Positions 43,860 through 53,995 of a DNA stretch of 64,000 nt are shown here, piece after piece. The notes under the pieces are model-generated. The model was not told where the DNA came from. It searched no databases and saw nothing but the letters and a program-made list of their open reading frames with translations. Both the position numbers and the translations under genes were made by a program. The stretch is from Parelaphostrongylus tenuis (Eukaryota; Nematoda; Chromadorea; Rhabditida; Metastrongylidae): assembly GCA_019055375.1 (NCBI GenBank), contig JAHQIW010004553.1, positions 1 through 64,000 on the forward strand, given 5' to 3'. The first letter of the stretch is position 1; each line of letters opens with the position of its first letter.

Positions 43860-45290
43860 GAAGGAGTCGAAATGTGAACAAGGTAAGACTTGTACAGGAA
43901 TCTCCTTCGAAACAATCGTGGTCACATCGTGATGATTCAACTGACGTGAACCTTCGCATATACAGCAACCTCAATGTGTATTAGGCGTTCATACACGACG
44001 GTAGTGGAATGGTTGCTCATCGATAACAGTTTGGGTGAGTTTATATAAGTGATGTTCCTCTCCAAAAAATGCGGATCCGCGAGAGCACGTAGACCCAACT
44101 GGAAAGAAAACACTACTGCGGACAATCAATTGGGACTGTCGAAGATCACCAAATGAAGTTACTTCAATTGAACGGTGTCGCACCGTGGAGTACATGACTC
44201 CACGCAACTACGTAGATCCGAACCGAGGCGCCGAAACGTGAACGAGTTAAGACTTGTGTAAGAGCCTTCTTGGGATCGATCGTGGTCATATCGCGGTAAT
44301 TCACCGAACGTGTATACACGACAGTTGAAGTGATTGTTCGTAGAAAAGAGCTGGGATATCCAGAGATGATAACATCCTTATCAACGAACTATTAATCAAC
44401 AAACAACTGTCCTGCATGAAAGAACACTGACGAGTGAGGTCAGTTTATTTCAGTGGTGTTCCTCTGCGAAAGATGCGGATCCACGAGAGTACGTACACTC
44501 ATGTGCAAAGAAAGCGCGGTTGTGCACAATGAACTGGATCGATCGCGGGCTAAGGGGTGGAGCTACTACACCTTGACGGTTCTCTACCTCCGGAGGTAAC
44601 GACTGAATGCGACCACGTAAATCTAAGTCGAAAGAGAGATAAATTGTGACCAACTGACTGGAACTGTCGCCACTCGAAGGAACCAAAGGAGCCGAAATGT
44701 GAACAAGGTAAGAGTTGTATAAAAAACTTCTTCGTAGCGATCGCGGTCACATCGGGCTGATTCATCCAACGGGTACCACCGCACATAAAGCAACCTCACT
44801 CTGCTGTACGCGTTCATACACGGCGGTTGGAGCGATTGTTCAATGATAACAGCTGGGATATGATGAGATGATAACACCTACCAAAAAACAATTAGTCAAC
44901 CTACAATTAAATTGCCTGAAAAAATACTCCCGAATGAGATCGGTTTATTTCCATGGTATTCCTATCCAGACGATGCGGATCCACGAGAGCACGTAAACCT
45001 AAGTGGAAGAATGTACTGTTGCGGATAATCAACTGAGACGGTCGTAGACCGCCAAATAAAGTTACATCAATTCAACGGTGTCTCACCGTGGAGTATACGA
45101 CTCCAGGTAACTACGTAGATACGAACCGAGGCACCGAAACGTGAACAAGGTATGACTTGTTTATGAAGCTTTTTCGGAGCGATCGTGTTCACATCGGGCT
45201 GTTTATGCTAACGTGTATGACTGCATATAAAGCAACCTCACTCTGCATTACGAGTTCATACATAACGGTTGGAGCGATTGTTCATTGATA
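43860..45290 (+). repeat. Long-period tandem repeat, four diverged copies
   Basis: The block around CGAAA(C/T)GTGAACAAGGTA, followed by 'gacttgt', a 'ttc..agcgatcgtggtcacatcg' block and 'gttcatacacgacggttggagcgattgttc', occurs at about 43870, 44235, 44693 and 45133. The spacing is 365-460 bp. The sub-block TGCGGATCCACGAGAGCACGTA also repeats (44068, 44474, 44976). It runs directly into 78-bp satellite at 45300. Confidence 0.75.
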
Positions 45291-45299
45291 CATGGAGTA

Positions 45300-46255
45300 C
45301 TACACCTATCGGCTCAGAACAAGAGATATCCTTATCGGATTATTTGCCAGTAGCGCGAATTAGGCGCCAATAAAGTGCTGTAAATATCGGCTCACAACAA
45401 ACGACATCCTCATCGGGCTATTTGAAAGTGGCGTGATTTGACCGCATTTATAGCGCTACAAATATTGGCTCATAACAAACGACATCCTTATCGAATTACT
45501 TGACAGTAGCGGGAACTGGGCGCCCATATAGGGCTACAAATATCGGCTCATAACAAACGACATAATTATGGGATTTTTGGCCAGTAGCGCGAATTAGGCG
45601 CCAATAAAGTGCTGTAAATATTGGCTCACAACAAACGACATCCTTATCGGACTATTTGAAAGTGGCGTGAATTAGCCGCATTTATAGCGCTTTAAATATT
45701 GGCTCATAACAAACGACATCCTTATCGAATTATTTGCCAGTAGCGCGAATTAACCGCCCATATAGGGCTACAAATATCGGCTCATAACAAACGACATCCT
45801 TGTCGGATTATTTGCCACTAGCACGAATTGGGCGCGCATATAGCGCTATAAATATCGGCTCATAACAAACTACATCCTTATCGGATTATTTGCCAGTAGG
45901 GCGGATTGGGCGCCCATATAGCCCTACAAATATCGGCTCATAACAAGCGACATAATTATGGGATTTTTTGAGAGTAGCGCGAACTGGGCGCCCACATAGC
46001 GCTATAAATATCGGTTCATACTCACAACAAACGACATCTTTATAGGATTATAAGCCAGTAGTGTGAATTAGGAGCATATGTACCGCTACAAATATACGGA
46101 TCGTAATAAAGGACATCCTTATCGGATTATTTGCCAGTAGCGCGAATTGGACACCATGTAGCACTAGACCTATCAGCTCAAAACAGGCGGTATCCTTATC
46201 TGATTACTTGCCAGTAGCGCGAGTTAGGCGCCCATGTAGAACTAGACCTATCCGC
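45300..46255 (-). repeat. 78-bp satellite, inverted block (about 12 copies)
   Basis: Units appear here in reverse complement (GACATCCTTATCGGATTATT, CAAATATCGGCTCATAACAA), opposite to the block that follows. Mostly the TTATGAG/ATCCGATAAGGATGTC subtype, with a few TTTTGAG-type units near 46180. Confidence 0.93.
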
Positions 46256-46257
46256 CT

Positions 46258-47743
46258 AGCAATATATGGGCAACTAATTCGCGCTACTAGCAAATAATCC
46301 GATAAGGATGTCGTTTGTTATGATCCGATATCTATAGCGCTATATACACGTGAAATTCGCGCTACTGGCAAATAATCCGATAAGGATGTCGTTCGTTATA
46401 AGCCGATATTTATAGCGCTATATATGCTCCCAAATCGCGCTACTGGCAAATAATCCGATAAGGATGTCGTTTGTTATGACGCGATGTTTATAGCGCTATA
46501 TATGCGGCTAATTCGCGCTACTGGCAAATAATCCGATAAGGATGTCGTTTGTTATGAGCCGATATTTATAGCGCTATATATACGTAAAATTCGCGCTACT
46601 GGCAAACAATCCGATAAGGATGTCGCTTGTTATGAGCCGATATTTATAGCACTATATGGGCTACTAATTCGCGCAAATGGCAAATAATCCGATGAGGATG
46701 TCGTTTGTTATAAGCCGATATTTATAGCGCTATATATACGTGTAATTCGCGCTACTGGCAAATAATCCGGTAGGGATGTCGTTTGTTATGATCCGATATT
46801 TACAGCACTATATGGGCGCCTAATTCAAGCTACTGTCGAATAATCCTTTAAGGATGTCTCTTGTTGTGAGCCGATATTTACAGCGCTTTATGGGCGCCTA
46901 AATCGCGCTACTGCAAATAATGCGATTAGGATGTTGTTTGTTACAAGCCGATATTTATAGCGCCATATGGGCGACTAATTCGCGCTACTGGCAAATGATC
47001 CTATAATTATGTCTTTTTTATAAGCCAATATTCATAGCGCTATAAGGGCGCTCAATTCGAGCTGCTTTCAAATAATCCGATATGGACGTCGTTTGATATG
47101 AATAATTATAGCGCTATATGGGCGGCTAATTCGCGCTGTTGGCATATAATCCGATAAGGATGTCGTGTGTTATGACCCGAAAGATCTAGTGCTACAAGGG
47201 CGCCTAATTAACGCTACTTTCAAAAAATCCGATAAGAACGTCGTTTGTTATGAGCCGATATTTATAGAACTGTATGCGCCACTTATTCGCGCTACTTTCA
47301 AAAAATCCGACAAGGATTCGTTTGTTATGAGCCAATAGTTATGGCGCTATATGGGCGACAAATTCGCGCTACTGACAATTTATCCGATAAGTATGTCGGT
47401 TGTTATGAGTAGATATCTATAGCGATATATGGGAGCCTAAATCGTGCAACTGCCAAAAAATCCGATAAACAAATCCCTTGTTTTGGGCGGATATGTCTAG
47501 TTCTAATTTTGCGCCTAACTCGAGCTGCTGGCAAATAATCCGATAATGATATCGCTTGTTTTGAGCTTATAGGTTTACTGCTAAATAGGAGCCTGATTCG
47601 CGCTACTGGCAAATAATCCGATAATTACGTCTTTTTATATAAGCCGATATTTATAGCGCTATATGGGCGACTAATTCGCTCTACTGGCAAATTATCTGAT
47701 AGTGATATCGTTTGTTTTTAGCCGATACTTGTAGCGCTATATT
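46258..47743 (+). repeat. 78-bp satellite, forward block (about 19 copies)
   Basis: Direct-orientation units of the ATCCGATAAGGATGTC subtype with many well-kept TATAGCGCTATA palindromes. The last two or three units shift to the TTTTGAG subtype (47460-47740). Confidence 0.95.
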
Positions 47744-48230
47744 ATTATTCATATATTATAGATATCATTTGGTCTACCGATGGCAGAATGTCGTAGAAGA
47801 CGATCTCCATTGTTTTGAAGAATAGTTATTATCGTTTTCGTTTGAGCTTCACGGTTAAAATTTTAGCTTTATGCAAATACCCCTCAACTTTCTTTTCAAT
47901 TTAGTATTTATCGCACTATTGATGATATGTGTTTGCAGGTGGGATGATAGATAATCAGTAAACTTTCCATTCTCAAATGCAACGATTAATACATTAGCCA
48001 AGTCATCGCTCGAATGCTGTGCATTACTCGTCCTTTCAATAGTTTTCTTCATTTTCCGCAAAAATATCGGAGTTATCCGTAGTTCTGCCATGAAGGTAAA
48101 ATCCTTAATAGATGTTGCATCTGTCGTTATCATTCACTCAGTGAGAAAAGAATTACTAGCAATATAGAAAAACATTCACAATAATTCCAAAAAAGAATGC
48201 TTTAAGCTCAAAAAAGAGGTTGTTACGCCA
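47744..48230. other. Unassigned spacer
   Basis: A 92-codon minus frame (47855-48133, Thr/Lys-rich) has no recognised domain. Confidence 0.3.
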
Positions 48231-48279
48231 GGGTCATACACCGGTGTTTCGGAAGTTCGTCCTCCTCGTCAGTGATCCC
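48231..48279 (-). ncRNA. Hammerhead-like ribozyme motif, type 2 (complete fold)
   Basis: Read 48279 to 48231 on the minus strand: stem I 5' side GGGATCA, core CTGACGA, stem II GGAGG-ACGAA-CTTCC (5 bp), core GAA, stem III ACACC-GGTGT (5 bp, self-complementary with no loop), unpaired A before the cleavage site, stem I 3' side TGACCC. Stem I pairs 6 bp with one bulged A. Every conserved hammerhead position is satisfied. The loopless stem III implies a dimeric ribozyme. The sequence on either side looks like a dispersed element end. Confidence 0.7.
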
Positions 48280-48436
48280 CGCCCCACATTCAGCCCTGCA
48301 TTGAATCAAGGAGGGAGGCGTAATTCTAATTTTTTTTGGGGTTATAAAAACAGTCGATCTTTTGATTTAATATAGAAAAAATTTTTCGCGCAACAATGAG
48401 ATAGAGCCGCGGTCTCGAAACTCGTTTTATTTCTCT

Positions 48437-48545
48437 TGTTTATAGTGCCCTAGCAGAGCGATTGTGATGCTCGTCGTGGCACGAGCATGCTAAGAGCCCC
48501 TCTTTCCCCAGCACTTTTCGGCAGCCAACAACGCGCACCCTATAA
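48437..48545 (+). repeat. tRNA-like dispersed element
   Basis: GATTGTGATGCTCGTCGTGG and, 80 bp later, CGGCAGCCAACAACGCGC match the element at 53908-53995 (GGTTGTGATGCTCGTCACAG, CGGCAGTCAACAACAGCGC). The head resembles a long-variable-arm tRNA (Ser/Leu type). Confidence 0.5.
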
Positions 48546-50399
48546 CACATCACGGCAGGACTGTCATCGGCATTGCGAGGAGACGTGCTCATCCAGTATT
48601 CTACGATGTTCACAAGGAAGGCGAGAAGAGAAATTGACTGATGGAGCCACTGGAATGCGCACGATTCAAAAAAAAAAACACTGTAAAGACGGATCAATGG
48701 AACGTGCCAAAAAAATTTCTCCAAATTTTCGATTCAGAGGAAATATTTTGGGATTGATGCAGAGCTATCTTGTTTTTTAGTATGGTACGCGATGTAGAGT
48801 GAATCATTCGCACCCGCAGCTGGCCCTATTAAGTTGATGTTTGCGACAATTGATTTCATAAGTGCGCAAACGGATTTCTAAACAGAGCGGTCTACAAATT
48901 AACTTAATGCTTAAAGAATTCGAAATGCGCAGCACAGAATGAATTCTTATCTTGCTCCATGAACGATGAGCCCGATGCCGATGGCGCTGTTTCGAAAAGA
49001 ATTAGCCTTGTTGACCCTGTAAATGCTATGATTCAGTCGAAATTACGAACACTAGGTTGATGAATTACGACTTGAATAATAGAGTTATAGGACCACTACC
49101 CTAACTAAACGCGACTGGTCAGATTGACGAAAAGCCACTGCCGCAACATAAGTACTGTCCTGACTCTGATAGGGATGGGATGAATTGTCTGCTTTCGCAG
49201 CTCATCGACGTGTAATCTGCGTTAGCCTTTAATAGACATGTTATTATTTATTAAGTAAAGATTATAATGCTTTTTTATTATCTCCTCGGAGTCGTTTGTC
49301 GACTTGCGTTATTGCTCTTCCTTGCAATCGGCTGAAGATAACCACGCAGACCTGTTGCACGTTGGCTTCTTTGGCGTACAAAGAAGATCGTCTGAAGAGG
49401 AGATTCTAGGTTAATGAGAAGACGATGCTCAAAATTTACGTGAAATCAAAATGGGCTGAGCTAGATTTCCCTCACCAAACAATTTCTCCAGCTGTAACGT
49501 CGCGCGGTGCTTTTCATTCATTACTACTTCCTCTATACGAAATAAGAGCCTACTCACCTGAAGAAAATTTACTACAAAAGCTTGAAGTTTAGGTATGTTC
49601 GATTTTGTCTGCTTAACCTACTTATTGTGCCCAATAAAAATTAGCACCGTTCTCATTCAATCAAACCCTATAAGTATTTCTGATTCTCGTAATTATAAGA
49701 GTTTAAGATGGTCAAATAGTATTCCAAGTCATCTGATCATTGTTGGTGTGCAAAAATAGATTTTGCTGCGGAAAGAGCCGCATTCAAAGTACTGCACAGG
49801 ATTATCATATTGACCACTCGAAAATCCGATGCTTCCTGGGCCACTGCTCCATAATGGAATGTTTACTCTGAGAAAAGCAATTTTTCAGACGGATTGGTTC
49901 CTGATATATAGCCTGCCTGCTTACTTCAAAGTATTTACGTTACAAAAATTATTAATAGGTTTCCGCTATCACAACAATTTCCCTCAGATGCACTGTAACT
50001 AAAGAAGAGGCTAAGGTGTATGATCGTGGTAAAGCAAACGAGTAAAAACTCGAAATAGGAGATCTGAAATAAAGGTGCAACACCGCAGTGGAGTTCCTGT
50101 CAAACCTGCACACGTTTTATTAGAACATGAGGTTAACACCTATACTAGACGTGCTGTATAGACGTGAGGATGACCAAGCTGTTCTCATAAACTCTAAACT
50201 ACGATTAGAGGATGGCGGTTGCATGGGTGCTCATGGATTTCTTGTGTCTTATTAAATTACCTGTGTCACGCCTTTTGAGTAATGATTTGGTCAACTACTG
50301 ATGAATAAGAAAATGAATAGTATCAGCTTGGTAATGATTATGATAATGACAAGAAATGCTAATAAAAATCACTTTACCCATCGATGTAGAGCAATGTGC
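48546..50399. other. Unassigned stretch
   Basis: No gene recognised. 'gtaacgtcgcgcggtg' near 49496 recurs from 16164. Confidence 0.3.
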
Positions 50400-51787
50400 A
50401 AATCGCAATATCCGACATTGACGTATCAGTTCGAGTGTTTGCGAAGACAAGTGTCTCTTCGTGACCTCAGGACTCTCGGCTTTCATAGCGCTAGACGTAA
50501 AGATGCTCAACGTCGATCGTATTCTTCGTCGATGTTGTCGACAACGGTATCTTCCCAAGAGCCGACTAATGATTTGAATACATATCAGTTTATGGTAATT
50601 CTGGGACTTCGTTGTTTGAATTCAACTGCTTTCTCCCTTTCCTCAAAAACGGAAAGCTGCGCGAGGGAGGCGATGTTCTGATTCTGTGTAGAACCTAGGA
50701 ACAATAGCGACATCAGTCAAGCAAAACTTTCAATATACTAAGATGTGGTAACTATTTCGTTATGGCACCCTCCAGGAGACTCTCACGTCCACCGTTTATA
50801 GTGGGGCTTTCGAAATCATAATTATCATGGATGGTTTGGGTCGTCGTGATAAACTTGCATAGACTCTCACCCTGCTCAATCCATTGCAGTCCGTGGGCCC
50901 CAATGTTACGTTCATCGAAAGTTCTCCTAGGTCCAGTTTTCACGTCAAACTTTCCAACAATGACCATGAAGAATCTATGGTTTTCTCAGAAGAATTCTCG
51001 AGGTCTATCTAAACGCTTTGACATCGTCTACGTCGCAGCTTGATGCTGCTGCGTAAGCAAAGAAAATGGTCAAAGCGAGCAGTGATTCGGATCGCTTCAA
51101 CTGTAATCGTCCAATGCGGGTTGTTAGCTATTCACATGAATCGATGTTCATGGTCAGATTCGATTTGACGAGGACGGCAACGCCGCAGACACCTTTGCTA
51201 TCGCATGTAAAAAGAAACAGTTCTTCTCCGGTGTCATGAGCAACGTGAAAAGGGCGGCGTCTTTTCATCTCAATCAGGCCAATAATGTCTTACCTTAAGC
51301 TTCCTGATTGATTCAGTAGATCTCGTACAGCGGATTCGTGAACAACTATTCATGCATTCTAGAAAAGGTCGTCACTTTAGTCCGTTTTGGTATTGGCAGC
51401 CTAATTTGGCCACGAGATTTTGGCACTCTCCATTTTCTTCCAACCTGGCGCTGCCGTACCAGGGCTCTCTTTCGGGGTCAGGGGAATGAGGCTCATTTGT
51501 TACTGCTTTTAGCATTTTATACCCAGCGTATAGCTTGCTAGGCTCTAAACTTGAGGCTGGGCACTCAGGAGTAGCTTGCCAGTATCTCTCGCAGAAGTGG
51601 GAGGAGTTTATTTGTTGGAGGGACTAATAATCGCCTCCCATGTACTTCCCAGCCGCTTTATTGCAGGCTTTTGGCCGACTTGACTCTTAGAACTAGAGTT
51701 TTGTCAAATCGGCGTTGCAGAAGCAGGGAGCTCATCTCCTGAGTCCACCTGCGTCTCTGGGATGCAAGCGGTCCCTTGTGGCTCGGT
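50400..51787 (-). mobile_element. RTE 5' fragment: leader, endonuclease, start of linker
   Basis: From 51787 downward on the minus strand it carries the same leader as 16945-17280 and then a decayed endonuclease. At 50967-50752 it reads MVIVGKFDVKTGPRRTFDER (usual GDFNAKIGPRR; Asp is Lys and Asn is Asp here), then GAHGLQWIEQGESLCKF and TTQTIHDNYDF. The EN-RT linker (ESPEVTKRHLSSQTLELIRQ, matching ESPKVTKGRLSPQTHELIRQ) follows at 50558-50400, where the match ends. It lacks the RT. RTE copies are normally 5'-truncated, so a copy that keeps the 5' end and loses the 3' end must have been cut by a later deletion or insertion. Confidence 0.85.
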
Positions 51788-52249
51788 GAGCGTTTGAATA
51801 TTTGCCAAAAATTTATTCATATCGAAACATCCTTGAAAAATCTCGTAATTTTTTTCAGTGTTTCCAAACCCTGTGATGCTTTCTAAGAATTTCCGTTGAT
51901 ATTGAGTGACACTGCGTCGAAGTTGAACTAAAAGATGGAAGTGTCTGAAAAACTCACCAAATCTAGTTCCTTCCAGTTTCTTCCTTCACAAAAGTGTAAC
52001 TTTGTCGGTTTCTTCCTTGAGGATGAGAATCCGTCCTGGTTCAATTAGTGTTTCAGCCATGTAGCGTTCGTAAAGGCTGGAACAATGTTATTCGTAAGGC
52101 AAATCCGATAACGACTTTATACGAATTGAAAAAAGCATGCTGATGACATGGGATACAATCAATCCATTTGTACTCTATCATCTCTTACAATCAAAAGCGG
52201 CACTTTTCCTCATTCGCACCTCTTTCAATCTCTTAAAAAAATGTAACGT
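51788..52249. other. Unassigned spacer
   Basis: No feature recognised. Confidence 0.3.
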
Positions 52250-53180
52250 ATTTTTTGGTTAAATTCAAAGTTTGTGTGGCATTCGATAGCTTAAAACAAA
52301 TTAATTTTGATGGCTTATCTTACATTCGAAGTGGCTTTATTATTGCTCTGTTGGGACAGATTTGAAGTCCAAAAATTCCTCGCTAAACAAAGCGTTTCCT
52401 TTACGCCTTTAGTGAGCAATTGATAGCTCAAATTTCGGTCATTACAATGAGCAGATAGTTATTGTGAAGAAATTTATAGTGTGCTGTTACAATCAAAAGA
52501 AGATTAGATTTCGTAAACCTGTCATCGGGAAAGCGCTGCGGTTCAGTGACAATGTTGCGGAATGCTAATCACTTACCTGCGAAGAGCGGTAATTTGGTGC
52601 TAAAGTCGGCTTCGTGCATCTCGATATTTTTCCTGGCCGCAACAGCGCATTAAAAAGTTTTTTTTCCAAAAAACAGTGACATTTCTGCAATTGACGAGAT
52701 TGACGAGATATCGAATGGATACTGATATTCCAGAAAAAAGGTTCTATTCAGCGAGAAACATGTGAGTGAGGGAAATTTAAGTTTTGCTGTTACAACACAA
52801 CAATGAAGTTACTCTGGAAATTAAGCATGTCTTTAGAATTTCTAAGATTTCAGCTGCTATTCTAGTTAGAACCCTACAAAATTAATTAACACGTCATTCT
52901 TAAATGATCAAAAAAAGGTGCGGATAACGGAGATTATTCAATTTGCGGGACTCAAATCTTCTTTTGGATTCTTAAGGAATTCTTTTGAACAATCATAAAA
53001 TTTGCTGGAATGGTCGAGGTCTAAACTACCGAACGGCTACTACAGGATAAAAGGAAAAGCTTTGATCAGCGAGAAATGTTTGAATGAGAAACATAACTTT
53101 ATTTCTGCTCTTATAGTGTAATATTTATGATTGTTGAATAAAATGCACCATCCTAATTCCATTATCAAATACATTTATCA
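52250..53180. repeat. Old degenerate dispersed repeat, as at 4200-5640
   Basis: Words such as GCGAGAAATGTTTGAATGAG (53081), 'cagcgagaaacatgtgagtga' (52750 region) and 'aacagcgcattaaaaagtttttt' resemble those at 4277, 5160 and 5585. Non-coding. Confidence 0.4.
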
Positions 53181-53907
53181 CAATGGTACGCGGAAAGTGA
53201 ATAGAAATGAGTTGTAAGTACTCCCTACAGTTGATTTTTTGCGTGCATCTTAGGGTTTTGCATCCACAGCGTGAGGCGATTTAATAATTTGAAAAAAGAG
53301 CAATCTTTTTGTTCACTTGAACTAATTGGGAAAAATCGGTCATTCTTCCTTCAAAATTTAATTTATTTTATAAAATGGTGATTGTTGAGGCTCCCTGCCT
53401 CCTGCTAGTTTGCCCGGCGAACTTGAAACTGAAAACGTAATTGAAAATCAACTTTGACGTGAAACAGCAATACTTCAATTTCACTCTCAGCTTCTGTATT
53501 AACCTCCTTTTTATGTTAAGTTTGCCCAATAAGTCAATAAGTGCGTGATCCACAATGAGATGGACCAAAACGAGTTCCACAGACATTGACGCACATATAA
53601 ATGCGATTAATAAGAAGCGTTATGAGCGAGAACTTATCTAATTATTAAATTGAATTTCGGGAAAGTAGGGAGGTGGTCGCAGACACGTTATGTGACTTCA
53701 TGAGCGAAACAGCTTTGGACGGCCGTCGAACCCGGATTTGTTCAGGTAGTAAATTGACAGGTACAGATGCACATGGAGCAGACGCCTGTCGCCGAGGACC
53801 GTAGTGAGTGTAACCACAGCCGAAGTTATTGGAATGGTCGCGTAACTCAAAATTTGCCAAGACGTCAACAGAGATGCGAGGGAAGGCTTATCATTAATAC
53901 AACGGAG
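53181..53907. other. Unassigned stretch with GC-richer patch
   Basis: The 71-codon minus frame at 53645-53860 lies in a GC-richer patch unlike its surroundings. No domain recognised. It could be the body of the element whose tRNA-like part follows. Confidence 0.3.
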
Positions 53908-53995
53908 GGTGCTGCGGCCGAGTGGTTGTGATGCTCGTCACAGGGAGCGTGGAGCGGAGCTCCACCCTCAACTCTCTCCGGCAGTCAACAACAGC
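53908..53995 (+). repeat. tRNA-like element, long variable arm type
   Basis: GGCCGAGTGGTTGTGATGC is a good A-box/D-arm of a Ser/Leu-type tRNA. A GGAGCG/CGGAGCTCC-type variable region and CTCCGGCAGTCA closing the acceptor follow. It lacks a proper T arm (no GGTTCGA), so it is not a functional tRNA. Relative at 48437-48545. Confidence 0.5.

Noticed and set aside
44225..45140. GCCGAAACGTGAAC words resembling the hammerhead GAAAC side
   Set aside because: There is no CTGANGA strand or closing stem I next to them. They are part of the long-period tandem repeat.
27990..47743. CRISPR-like array
   Set aside because: The 78-bp units are contiguous, with no unique spacers between constant repeats, in a eukaryotic context.
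48487..48780. 97-codon plus-strand frame
   Set aside because: It starts inside a tRNA-like repeat and continues through a poly-A run. No domain.
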